The notes under the pieces are model-generated. The model worked only from the letters and a program-made list of their open reading frames with translations. It had not been told where the DNA came from and did not search any database. Source: Agrostemma githago (lineage: Eukaryota > Streptophyta > Magnoliopsida > Caryophyllales > Caryophyllaceae). From it: DNA of 64,000 bases. Every line of letters starts with the position of its first letter. Within the stretch, counting starts at the first letter, position 1. The stretch spans positions 43,751,378 to 43,815,377 of the forward strand of contig OY288243.1 of the NCBI GenBank assembly GCA_958450325.1, in the 5' to 3' direction. Positions 45,950 to 57,202 of the stretch are shown here, in pieces. Both the position numbers and the translations under genes were made by a program.

Positions 45950-47100
45950 AGCAAACGTCTTTGAGCCCAACGGGTCTTAGTTACCCAAAGGGCAATTTAA
46001 GTTCGAGCGGATACTAACACGCTCAAACACCTTTAAGCCTAACGGGTCTTAGTTATCCTGAAGGCAATAACAAACAACAATATAGGTTTGAGCGGATACT
46101 GACATGCTCAAACACCTTTGAGCCTAACGGGTCTTAGTTATCCAGAAGGCAACAACAAACAGCAATTTGGGCTTCAGCGGATACTGACACGCTCAAACAC
46201 CTTTGAGCCTAACGGGTCTTAGTTATCCTGAAGGCAATAACAACAACAATTTAAGTTTGAGCGGATACTGACACGCTCAGACGTATTTAGCCTAACGGGT
46301 CTTAGTTATCCAGAAGGCAACAACAACAGCAACAACAATATGAGTTTGAGCGGATACTGACACGCTCAGACGTATTTAGCCTAACGGGTCTTTGTTATCC
46401 TGAAGGCAACTGCAACAACAATTTAAGTTTGAGCGGATACTGACACGCTCAGACGTATTTAGCCTAACAGGTCTTAGTTATCCTGAAGGCAACACCAACA
46501 ACAATTTATGTTTGAGCGGATACTGACACGCTCAGACGTATTTAGCCTAATGGCTCTTAGTTATGCTGAAGGCAACAACAACAACAATTTGAGTTTGAGC
46601 GGATACTGACACGCTCAGACGTATTTAGCCTAACGGGTCTTAGTTATCCTAAAGGCAACAACAACATCAATTTAATTTTGAGCGGATACTGACACGCTCA
46701 AACGTATTTTGTCCGAGGGGTCATAGGCATCTTGGAGGCACGGCAACAACAATTTGAGTTTGAGCGGATACTGACACGCTCAAACATATTTTGCCCAAGG
46801 GGTCATAGGCATCTCGAAGGCAATTATTCTAGTGGATACTGACACACTCGAACATTTTATTCTCGAGCCCGAGGGGTCATAAGGATCCCAAAGGCATTTT
46901 ATTTTATCAAGTCTGAGGGGTCATAGGCATCCTGAAGGCAATTGCGCAAGTGGATACTGACACACTCGAGCATTTTTATTTTATTTTCGAGCCCGAGGGG
47001 TCATAAGCATCCCAAAGGCATTTTATTTTATCAAGCTCAAGGGGTCATAGGCATCCCGAAGGCAATTGTTCGAATGAAAGCTAACACATACGAACATTCT
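45950..47100. repeat. R2 tandem array, ~83-bp unit, before the 3' LTR
   Basis: GAGCGGATACTGACACGCTC recurs with its CGG at 46262, 46351, 46434, 46517, 46600, 46683 and 46765 (spacing 82-89). More diverged units lie on both sides (from about 45960 and on to 47090). Each unit also carries CCTAACGGGTCTTAGTTATC and ends in CAACAA runs. A tandem repeat just upstream of the 3' LTR is the hallmark of the Retand family. Confidence 0.92.
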
Positions 47101-47411
47101 TTTCTGCCATATTCACGCTTGACGCGTCACACACACTCAAAAGGTAATCCGAACTCGAACGGATTCTTGAACATCTGAAAAGGCAAAACGCATGAACATG
47201 AAGAACCTAGAATGAGATGGGAAGCACGGGCCCGGACCCTGATAGGCGACCACAGGCAAGGACGTCAGATATGATTTCTAAGCCTTGGCTGGCGAGCCTG
47301 AACACGTAGTCCAACAGACTTAAAACGACCCGACCTGACAACCACCAGGTCGTAATCCTCGATTGACCTAGGTGGCTATACTTTGACTTTCGCCTTGTCC
47401 AAGCCTCAGTC

Positions 47412-47422
47412 AAAGTGGGGGC
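47412..47422 (+). other. R2 polypurine tract
   Basis: AAAGTGGGGGC lies three bases before the 3' LTR start. R3 has the same tract in inverted form at 60489-60502. Confidence 0.85.
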
Positions 47423-47425
47423 TTC

Positions 47426-49547
47426 TGTAGACACCCAGATTTGGACCTGGTGGTTGCAGGAGTGCCCAACAAACACCCGATAAAGATCGGGCTGCAACGC
47501 GACGCGAGCTCGCGATGTTTTAGATTGTTTTTCTATAAAACGGATCAAATAATTACTCGAAAAAATTAAATTAACATCAAGGCAGCCTTAGTCGTGTCAT
47601 TACCGTCGCATAGACACTAATTAGAGTCAATTCTGACACCGGGACCCCAAGTCGGTCCCGAAATACGAACCGAATCAGCACCACGCCATGCGAACATCGG
47701 GATGCGCACCCGAGTCCCACTCGGCGCAACGACACTAGGTCAAGGGGGGAAAGCTTAGTCTCCAAGTCATGAATAATACGCACAACTCTCGGTTTTTGAA
47801 AGTATCAAAATCATATCTTTAAAAATCCCAAGCGCCTCACTTCGCACGCCTCAGTCTTCACACGCCTAAACCCAGGCGCCTGAGTTCTGGTGCGCCTTGA
47901 CTCAGGCGTCCATCTAGGTGACGAGAGCCGAAAACAACTATAAATACCCCCTCCACCCCCTTCATTTGACACAACATCTTCCTTTCTCTCTTCACTCGTT
48001 AAGAGTTTCTCGCTAAGGGCTCACACTCTGACACCCGACGCAAATGATCCACTCGATAGTAGTCCTGAAAAGCGAAATCGACGCTACTCCTCACCTTTGA
48101 GCACTCAACTCAATCCCGAGGCGCCTGTGTTTGAATAGTTACTCCGAGTTTAGCAACGGAGTTCTGCCGGATTAGCCACAGAACCAACAAATAGTAATGA
48201 AGTTCTGCCGGATTAGCCGCAGGAAGGGCCAACGGTAAAGGAACTCTACCAGAATCACCAGGCAAGCTAGGAGGATCCGCCTTTCGAAGTTGAACCGTCA
48301 CTAGGTATTCATCTAAACAAAACTTTACATTTTCGTACTTTTAATATGCACTACGATAATGTCAAATGTGGACACTAGGTCCATTACACGTACTAAAACA
48401 CGTAACGTCCCAACTTCAATCATAAACACTAAAACACTCTAAATAAACCCAAGTAGATCCAAGATCTGTTCTCAATTATCTATGCATCATGTCCGTTTAG
48501 CGTATACTCCGAGGGTGCATTCGCATTTACAGTTTTCGTATGATTTATTGCTTTTATGACCTTATAATCGCATGCTAAATCATTTAACATGGAATTCAAA
48601 ACGTAAACCGGCTGAGACTGAACAAAGCGATGGTCGTATTCCGTATTAGTCTTGGTGCTCACCTTGCATGGTTCGACGCATACCTTTTAATACTGAACCG
48701 ACGCATCTTAAGCAGAATACCGTGTAAGGTATACCACGAGAACGACTAATATCCGTATTATCACGTTAAAACTGATTTGCTAATACGTATACTAGTAGTA
48801 CTCTCTACTCTCCTATGTCCATATTTTCATGGCCTGCTTGTCACGTGAGATCGCATACAAAGAATGTAAATACAACTATTTCGACGACATAACTTACTTG
48901 TTCTTAAACAACTGACGTAGCAAAAGGCATAGGGTTAAAACAATGGATGTTACCGTACTTTCGCCACAACAAAGGAACGAAGTTATCAGCCCACCGATTG
49001 ATTAGTAGAGGCCGCTACGTGCGGGCGGGATTGGGTGTCGATGTCTAGCGGACGTTGGCTTCCAAATACGTACCCTCACCCCTTACTCAGAATCGAAGGT
49101 TTCCGGATGTCCGAAACCATTGGCAATTCGAGTCATTCCATGCATGGAGTCCTTAAGGGTACAAGTCTTTATCTTTCTGTCCCGCGCCCCTCACCTTTGA
49201 GCCAGCTAAGGATCAAAGTTGACTTAAACGGTTTCTGAGTCCCTATAACTGACTCGGTGGTGACTCCACAAATCGGCAACGAATTTGGTTCATTAAAAGG
49301 TTTCCGAGTCCCTTTAAACATTTACAACCATGATTTGATTGATTCCAACGGAAACACAGGCGCCTGCGCCTATCTAGTACAAGTCTGAATCGTCATCCGA
49401 ATCGAGGTACGACACATCGCCCCGAACGTGAGATCGGACTGGCCCCCGACCAGAAGGGGGCCGCGTGGGTGGCCGCCGCGATTGGAAACCGAGTCGATCC
49501 CGCGCTGCCGTGCGCGAGGCGCTGGGCGGTGCGGACGGACGTCCACA
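47426..49547 (+). repeat. R2 3' LTR
   Basis: 2122 bp, collinear with 32435-34565, TATA box at 47939-47945. Ends GTCCACA, then the TSD GCAAG at 49548-49552. The following base pairs are R1 interior and contain no primer binding site, confirming that this is a 3' LTR. Confidence 0.95.
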
Positions 49548-49631
49548 GCAAGACTAACCAATCAATCAAAATACTAAAAGTCTAAAAATATACAAATTAT
49601 ACAATATCCGAACACAAACCGAGCTTCCAAA

Positions 49632-52600
49632 CTAGAGAGGACCCCTAGCGGCTGCACCTACGACCAACACATACTCACCTATATCATCATCTAGATATAA
49701 ATCATCAAGATCAAGAATAGGAGACTTAGTACCATCCATACCCGATATCATGTCTAGGGTAGCCGTCTCAGGTACTCCTCCAACGTCCTCAGTAGCGCCC
49801 GTAGCATGACCCTCAGCCTCAGCCTCGACCTCCACTCCCCTCTCCGCCTCAGTCCCGAACCTAGCCTCACCCTGCACCGAGGTCTTGCCCTGAGTCCGAG
49901 CCTACTGCTCCTTAAGCCTGGCAATCTCATTATAACGAGATTGCAGTAGTTGCAGCAACTTCGCCTCATTCGTCTCGAGTTCGGTCACCCGAGTCGCTAG
50001 TTGCCTTATCAAATCCGGAACATCCTGCAAGTACACCTATACTTTAGGAAAAGGAGCAGCCAGCCTAGAAAACCAACCCAAGGAAACGCATTCTTACCGA
50101 TCGAGGTCCCGAAGTATCACGGAAAGAGGTAGCAGCCGCCCTCGACGCATAGGCTCGGAAGTAGTTGGCAGCCTGCAACAACCGCTGATAGGAAACCGAC
50201 GAAACCTATACGACAAAATCGAACAAATTAGTAAAAAAACCTAACCCTCAAGAGCCGAGTTCAAGGCAAATCCCGAAATTTACCCGGTACACCTGGTCAC
50301 GCCACTCCATCCCAGCCTCCATCTCCTCAGCGAAACACGGGGGAAAAGGCTCTGTAAAACCTACCCCAGCCGCATCGACCCTGAGCAGTATCTAGGGGAA
50401 GTCTAGGAGCTGAACAGCATCAGCCGGATCGGTCAGCTGAAGGAATAGCAAACCGTTCAAAATACAAGCAAACACTAAACTGTAGAACAAAATAAGCAAT
50501 ATAACAAGGAACCGAGTACTCACCACGAGGCGGTTGCAAGCTAGGCGCTGGCAGACGTGAGACGGATAGGAGAGACCAGGCATCAGTAATGCGTCGCCTC
50601 CCTCTCCGTCCCTACCCTCACGAGCCTTCGCGGTGCTCGGTGGTCTAAACATAGTTTGGGGAGGATCAATCGGCACCCTGAACTCGTCATATAATCACTG
50701 ACGCACCAACCTCTTGCCCATATACCACACCGGGAAAACAACATAGGAAGGAGCATCCTCCTGTAGCTCCTAGGCCTCAACTCTGCCCCCACATACTCGG
50801 GAAGACCCTCATAGTCGGCCCATGGACGGGCCACAAACTACATAAAAAAACCGACATTTCAATAATCCTAATCTTGAGGGCTACTAAGGAAAACAAACCG
50901 TAAGAAGGAAACTTACATCCTCAAGGCGCAGCTTGTTCACCAGCACATTCTCTGATGAGTAGTGACTCGTCGTGCTCTTCGCCAGAGCCAATCTCCACTC
51001 AATTCCCGCCGTAAATCTAACCGAACGAGCGGACACCGTCTTGGGTACCAATCAAGGGAAGTAGGAGTATATCCAAGCCTGCAAAACCCGAAAAACATTG
51101 TCAGCAAAACCAAACCGAACTAAGTAAATCCCTGAAACCGAGTACAAGAGACAACAACTAACCTCCAGCACGAGACCAGAACCCACGATGGGTAAAGCCG
51201 AGCAAGAGTCCACCCTCTGCGGCTTCACCAAGACCTGTAGGCAACGGGTCATCTCCGCAAAAGCCGTGCTCACGCAATCAAAATGTCCCAGCTTATCCAA
51301 GTCAGCTAGGAAAGGCCAAATCCTAGTACTAAACCTCTCGCCCTTATCCGAGAAGAGGGTCGACCCTAGAAAGTACCGTAACCACAGACGGACATCCATC
51401 ATTGGCGTGTTGAGCACTCGACCCTCTAGAACTGCCTCCCTCTCGAAGTGGTCGGTAATATACGAGCTCATCAGAGCATGGGGCGCACTGTAAGCCTCAG
51501 GCTCTAAACAATCACCGATCTATCCCTTGACCTCTTCGCTATCTAACCTAGGGCCCTCGGGATCCCACCTAATCATCTCAGGACCCCAGGGCAAACCCGT
51601 AATAACCCCAAACTCTCCCAAAGTCATCCCGAGCTCTCTGAAAGACATATGGAAGGTCGAGGTCGTGTCGTGAAAGTGATCTATCATCGCTCTAATCACC
51701 ATAAGGTTGCACTTGGTCTAACCTACCAATCGAGCCCAATGCACGACCACGGGACCCAAGGTCGTCCCTGCGATAATCTTCTTTGCCGTGGGGCTAAGCT
51801 TCTGAGAATAAATCTCTAAGCACATAGTAAAACACGAGAAGGTCCTCATCGGGGCGGGCAACTGCAAACCGAGATAATACAAACATAAACAAACTAAACC
51901 GGCTCAAACCAAAATTTAAAGTCTAAACCAATAAGCACGAGTCAAGGTACTCACCTGGCCGTTCATAACACGGCTAGAGACGTGAAAATCGGGACGAAAC
52001 AACAATTGATGATCGTCCCAATCCCGAGTCCAATGGGGATCATCGTAAACAACCTCCTCTCCCTCATTGGCAGGACCCGGGACATGGGCCCTCTTGGCAA
52101 CCGTCACTGGAAGTCTATCCCTCGTGACCCTATCAACACCAGCCTCATCCACGGCTCTCGGTTCACGACGCTGTGAAGGAACGGTTCGTCGCCGCTAACG
52201 AACCCCCCGGGGAGTCAGCGAGCTCGAACCGGCAGCCTCTCTGCTAGTACCAGTCGTAGAAGCTACCTCAGGACGCTCAGTGTCATCTTTAGCTGCAAAA
52301 CAAAACAAAAATACGCCTCGCGTCAGGTCAAAGCAGCTCAAACTGGTCAAAATAAGCTCAAAGTTTCGAACAAAGATATCAAAACTTCGAAAGACCCACT
52401 AGCACTCATTTTCAACCCCGATCGTAATGAAAGTGGTTTCGAGAAAATTCGGCACCATTACGGTATCATTTGGTCCGTCGTAAGCCACACAAACCTTTAC
52501 GGGATGACCTAGAGTACATTCTGACTCACAAAAGTCGACATGGAGGTCACCTATAATGTCACAAACGCTAGACGAGCGGAATTACAAAGGTCAAGTACGG

Positions 52601-52878
52601 GAATAACCGGTAAAACGATACCTAAACCCCAGAATTTTGAGTTCCATCCATAGGGAGCCATTAGCACACCTCAAAACTCCATATCAAGCTAATAACTACC
52701 CTATCAAGCTCTATTCTACCCTAGTTTAACAATGGGACCAAGAATAAACATCGAAACCTAGCAAAAACAAAATGCCCAAATTGATTTCTAGGGTTTAAGC
52801 AAAATCGACCCACAATCAAATCTAACTAAGCACTAATCGATAATAGGCGAGTAAGGAACACTTACCCGAGATCGACAT
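49632..52878 (-). pseudogene. R1 antisense gene B (PMD-like), same exon plan
   Basis: Collinear with R2 gene B. Start exon 52866-52878, exon 2 51955-52292, exon 3 51163-51861, exon 4 50917-51078, later exons down to 49632, with matching GTGAGT/GTTAGT donors and TTTGCAG-like acceptors. Exon 3 has VIRAMIDHFHDTTSTFHMSF and MTLGEFGVITGLPWG, and the region with YITDHFEREAVLEGR and FLGSTLFSDKGERF that is shortened in R2. The exon 5 donor (GTGAGT at about 50517-50522) is kept here but lost in R2. The acidic C-terminus is similar to R2. Stops in exon 2 (about 52195) and near 51050 indicate a pseudogene. Confidence 0.78.
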
Positions 52879-53025
52879 AATCGAATATGACAAAAATCGA
52901 GATGGAAATCGGTTGAAAAAGTCGAGAATGCGGGTTTAAGTCGAAGGAAGGCTCGCGTTTTCTTTTTTGAGACGAATGAGCCACCCCCCTTTCTTTCGTT
53001 GATTTTAAACAAATCTGACCCTCAA

Positions 53026-53122
53026 AATCTCAGGCGCCTCAAGTCAAGTGTCCCTATATTGGACTACTGGGGGCTAGGCGACTGAGGATTATGGCGCCTC
53101 AGGACCAGCGCCTGACTAATCA
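53026..53122 (-). promoter_or_regulatory. GGCGCC-type motif cluster upstream of R1 gene B
   Basis: CAGGCGCCTCA, AGGCGACTGAG, GGCGCCTCAGG and AGCGCCTGAC lie about 150-250 bases upstream of the start exon. This matches the position of the R2 cluster at 45526-45610. Confidence 0.5.
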
Positions 53123-53389
53123 GCCCAAAGCAAAGATGGGAACAAATTGGACATGGCACCCAATAGCCGCAAGACGTACCCTCCTATACTAAACAAAATA
53201 AGTAGGAATGGAACAATTTACTACCCCCAACTGATGAGGCAAGCCTCAAAACCTCCTCTAATCGAAATCAACCCCCAGCGAAAAATAACATAAAAATCTC
53301 CGGCTAGTATAACTCCCCATACCGAAACACACCACAATGCTAACATGATGTCTAAATAAAACAAGTTCAGATTCAAACGAATCCCAAAG

Positions 53390-53640
53390 CATTCGGTAAG
53401 CCAAATTGAAAACCCGCAAGCCTAACGAAGGCGAAAGCATTCTGAAGGTAAAATTTTAAATCCGTGAGCCTAACGAATCCCAAAGCATTTTGAAGATAAG
53501 TTTCAAAACCCGTGAGCCTAACGAACCCCAAAGCATTCCGAAGGTAAATTCTAAACCCATGAGCCTAGCGAATCTCAAAGCATTGTGAAGGTAAATTCTA
53601 AACCCGTGAGTCTAACGAACCCCAAAGCATTATGAAGGTA
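53390..53640. repeat. R1 short tandem array (~45-55 bp unit)
   Basis: Units of the type CCGTGAGCCTAACGAACCCC plus AAAGCATTCCGAAGGTAA recur about five times. They occupy the place of R2's 83-bp array, to which they are only distantly related (shared GAGCCTAACG and GAAGGCAA-like parts). Confidence 0.8.
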
Positions 53641-54400
53641 ATTCAATCTAAACTTCAATTCAATTCAACTCAACTTCAATTCAATTCAAGTCAAGTCAGT
53701 TCAATTCAACTCAATCTTAATTTAATTCAACTCAATCTTAATTTAATTCAATTCAAGTCAAGTCAATTCAATCCAATTCAACTCAATTCAATTCAAGTCA
53801 GTTCAACTCAATTCAATTCAAGTCAGTTCAACTAAAGTCAAGTCAATCCAAATCAATTCAATGCAGTTCAATTCAACTCAATACAATTTAATTCAACTCA
53901 ATTCAATTTGATTCAAGTCAATTCAACTCAACTCAACTCAATTCAATTCAACTCGATTCAATTCCATTCAACTCGATTCAATTCAATTCAATTCAATTAT
54001 AATTCAATTTAATTCAATTCAAATCAATTCGACTCAATTCAATTCAAGTCAGTTCAACTCAATTCAATTCAAGTCAGTTCAACTAATGTCAAGTCAATCC
54101 AAATCAATTCAATGCAGTTCAATTCAACTCAATACAATTTAATTCAACTCAATCAATTTGATTCAAGTCAATTCAACTCAACTCAAGTCAATTCAATTCA
54201 ATTCAACTCGATTCAATTCCATTCAACTCGATTCAATTCAATTCAACTCGATTCAATTCAATTCAATTCAATTCAATTCTAATTCAATTTAATTCAATTT
54301 AATTTAATTCAAATCAATTCGACTCAATTCAATTCAATTCAACTCAATTCAACCCAACTCGATTCAATTTAACTCGATTTCAAATGAGTCCCTATAGCAC
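53641..54400. repeat. R1 pentanucleotide array (AATTC/AACTC) with a ~251-bp higher-order repeat
   Basis: Degenerate NNNTC pentamers (AATTC, AACTC, AAGTC, AGTTC) run for 760 bases. A variant-rich block containing ATGCAGTTCA at 53861 returns at 54112, so a segment of about 250 bases was duplicated after the pentamers diverged. Confidence 0.9.
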
Positions 54401-54729
54401 TCAATTCAATTCATTAAGTCCTAAATCACTCAAAACAATCAAATCAACCCAAAACGAGCCCCTAAGCATGCAATTCACGCTCCCCCAGAGAAATACCTAA
54501 AGCAAAAAGCAAAATCTAAATCAACACGACCATCCGCCAAGACTATTAAACAAGGACTAAAACACTAATCAAAGATTTAAGCAAAAGGCCCATGTCAAAA
54601 ACCAAAATTACTAAAGCAACAAACCCAAAACGAGACAGCAAGCCCGGAACTGAGCCACCGGGTCGTAAACCTAGATTGACCTGGGCGGCTATACTTTGAG
54701 TTTTGCCTTGTCCAAGCCTCATTTTGACC
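54401..54729. other. R1 sequence between the arrays and the 3' LTR; no gene, polypurine tract missing
   Basis: Collinear with 47340-47425 only at its end (GCCTTGTCCAAGCCTCA). Where R2 has CAAAGTGGGGGCTTC, R1 reads TTTTGACC directly before the LTR. Confidence 0.7.
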
Positions 54730-56204
54730 TGTAGACACCCACATTTTTACCTGGTGGCTGCAAGGGTACCCGACAAACACCCGATGATGATCGCACTGCA
54801 ACGCGATGCGAGATTACAATGTTTTAGATGGTTTTTCTATAGAATGGATCAAATAATTACTCGGAAAGATTAATTCAACATCAAAATGGTCTTAGTCGTG
54901 TCATTATGGTCGGGTCAACACAAATTAGAGTCAATTCCGACACCGGGGCCCCGATTCGGTCCTAAAATATGCAAAGTCAAACCCGAGTCGACGCGTTGGG
55001 CTGAGCAAACCTCGAGACACGCGCCCGAGGTCCACCCGGCGCTCGACGCGCTAGGGTTTGCGGGAATTCTTAATCCACAAGATACACAAATATACGCATC
55101 TTCTCCGTTTTGTAAAGTTTCAAAATCGGATCTTCAAATTTCCAGGCGCCTCACACCAGGTTTTTCAATTCTCATGCGCAGGACACCAGGTGACCCAGTT
55201 CTGGTGTGCAAGAGGTCAAGCGTCCGAACAATCAATTTGAACTGCGCGAACAAATATAAATACCCCCATCATCTGGCTCATTCGACACACCAATTCGAAT
55301 TCGTGAACTCTTTCTCTCACAATTCGCTCTTCCCCTCTTTCTCTCTAACGTAGGTTGCACTCCGACTCTAAGTACGATCCACTCGATCGTTGTCCTGACA
55401 CGCGAATCGATGATACTCCTCATCGTTCCTCGAGCACCCCACTCAATTTGAACAAAGAGGGGCACCTGTGCTCGATTAGCCACCATTAAGTACCGTACCG
55501 AAGCTATGATGGATTCAACGCAGGAGAAGCTAGGAGGATCCGCCTTGAAGACCTATCGTCACTAGGTTGTCGTCTAAACAAAAATTTACGTATCATCCTT
55601 TTTTTATGCACATTGATAATATCGAGTCCGACTAGTATGGACGCTAGGTCCATGGCACGTTATAAACACACGTAATGTTCTCAACTTCAACCATAATCAC
55701 AAAAAACACCCTAATTAAACCCGAGTACTTCTAAGATCCATTCTCAAACATGTACGCATCGTGTCTCGTTTAGTGTACACTCCGAGGGTGCAACTCCTCA
55801 CTACGTGATTTACTTACATTTCGCATTTACGACTTTCGTACGATTTACCGCTTTTATGACATTATAATCGCATGCTAAATCACCTAACACGTAATTGAAA
55901 ACGTAAACAGGCTAAAACTGAACAAAGCAGTGGTCGGGTTCCATATTAATCCTGGTACTCACCACACCTGGTTCGATGCATCCCTATTAATATCAAATCG
56001 ACGCACCTTAAGCAAAATACCAGGTACGGTATACCATGAGAATGACTATTATCCGTATTATCATGTTAAATCTGATTTGCTAATACGTATAATACTTAGT
56101 ACTATCTACTCTCCTACATGCATCTTTTCATGGCCTGCTTGTCACATGAAATCGCATGAAAAGACTGTAAATACGACTACTTTGACGACAAAACTTACTT
56201 GCCC

Positions 56205-57202
56205 TCCCCAAAGGAGTGATTGATCAAATTGAAGCTATTTGTCGCAATTTCTTGCGGGATGGTGACACTGAGTATAGAAGGGTGCCCCTGGTCTCCTGGG
56301 ATAAAATTACTAGAACAAAGAAAGAGGGAGGTTTAAACATCAAACAATTGGGAATCTGGAACATCGCAGCTGTTGGCCAATTGATTAACTGGATTTACAA
56401 AAAGGAAGACAGAATTTGGGTCCGCTGGGTGCAGGTGAACTATATTCGAGACCAACACTGGCATACCTATGTCCCTCCTCAAGACTGTTCCTGGACGTGG
56501 CGTACTATTTTCAAGGTGAAAGAGAAGATCAAGATAGGCTACTGTAATGATAGATGGCAAGCAGAACCGCATGGTTATACGATCCGGGGGGGATATAGAT
56601 GGCTTGTAGGAGATCAACCAGAGAAATCCTGGTACAGAATGGTGTGGAATGGCATAAATATCCCGAAGCATGCCATGACTCTTTGGATGGTGATGAATAA
56701 TGGCCAGAGAACCAGAGACAAACTGATTAGTTACGGGGCCTGTACAACTGATGAATGCTGTGTTTGTGGACAGCAGAAGGAAGACATGGATCACCTATTC
56801 ACGACATGCATCTTCAGTATTCAAATCAAGAAGAAGATGGAACAATGGATGAAACAAAAGATGATAAATTACAGTTCCTATGTGCAGCCGCAGTACGACG
56901 CTAGTATGCAAACCAACATCATGCTCCTAGCGGCCTACTGCCACTGGATATGGAGAGCCAGGAACCAAGCCTTGTTTGACGGGTTTGTTCGCCACCCAAT
57001 TATGATTCTAAAAGAAATAAAAGACGAGGTAAAGAGACACATCCAAGCAAAAATGATGAGTAGAAAGATGGATAGTACTTTGGTGAAGGAGCTGGATAAA
57101 TTGCGACTTACTTAGTTGATCCCTTTGTAATCGCTATGCTATTGTATATGCCTGTAAATTGGACCTTTTGAAGTAATATATACCTCACATTTCATCAAAA
57201 AT
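56205..57202 (+). mobile_element. 5'-truncated L1-like LINE (3' end)
   Basis: Inserted in the R1 LTR. AACTTACTTGCCC (56192-56204) and AACTTACTTGTCC (57203-57215) are the target duplications. The element ends with a short A-rich tail (CATCAAAA). The 5' truncation is typical of LINE target-primed insertion. Confidence 0.85.
56216..57115 (+). pseudogene. LINE ORF2 C-terminus with zf-RVT domain
   Basis: 299 uninterrupted codons. They include the end of the RT region (GGLNIKQLGIWNIAAVGQLI) and the zf-RVT zinc-binding domain (WNGINIPKHAMTLWMVMNNG, CCVCGQQKEDMDHLFTTC; C-x2-C and H-x4-C pattern). A C-terminal stretch follows (HWIWRARNQALFDG). The endonuclease and RT core are missing because of the 5' truncation. 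The absence of stops suggests a young insertion. Confidence 0.88.

Larger units (their letters stand above)
32435..49547 (+). mobile_element. R2: full-length Retand-like (Tat lineage) element without RT, 17.1 kb
   Basis: LTRs at 32435-34565 and 47426-49547 start TGTAGACACC and end GTCCACA. TSD GCAAG lies on both sides. It has a tRNA-Arg-type primer binding site, a long leader, gag and pol remnants (archaeal-type RNase H and integrase, but no RT), two antisense genes, an 83-bp tandem array and a polypurine tract AAAGTGGGGGC. The additional RNase H, the antisense ORFs and the 3' array fit the Ogre/Retand branch of the Tat lineage. The LTRs have clearly diverged, so it is not a new insertion. 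It would have needed enzymes from another copy if the RT was already absent. Confidence 0.92.

Noticed and set aside
45950..47100. Tandem array as a CRISPR-like structure
   Set aside because: Units are near-identical along their whole length with no unique spacers, and the context is a plant retrotransposon.
49548..49600. R2 3' LTR as the 5' LTR of a second element in a tandem pair
   Set aside because: No primer binding site follows, and GCAAG plus collinear R1 sequence on both sides shows a simple insertion.
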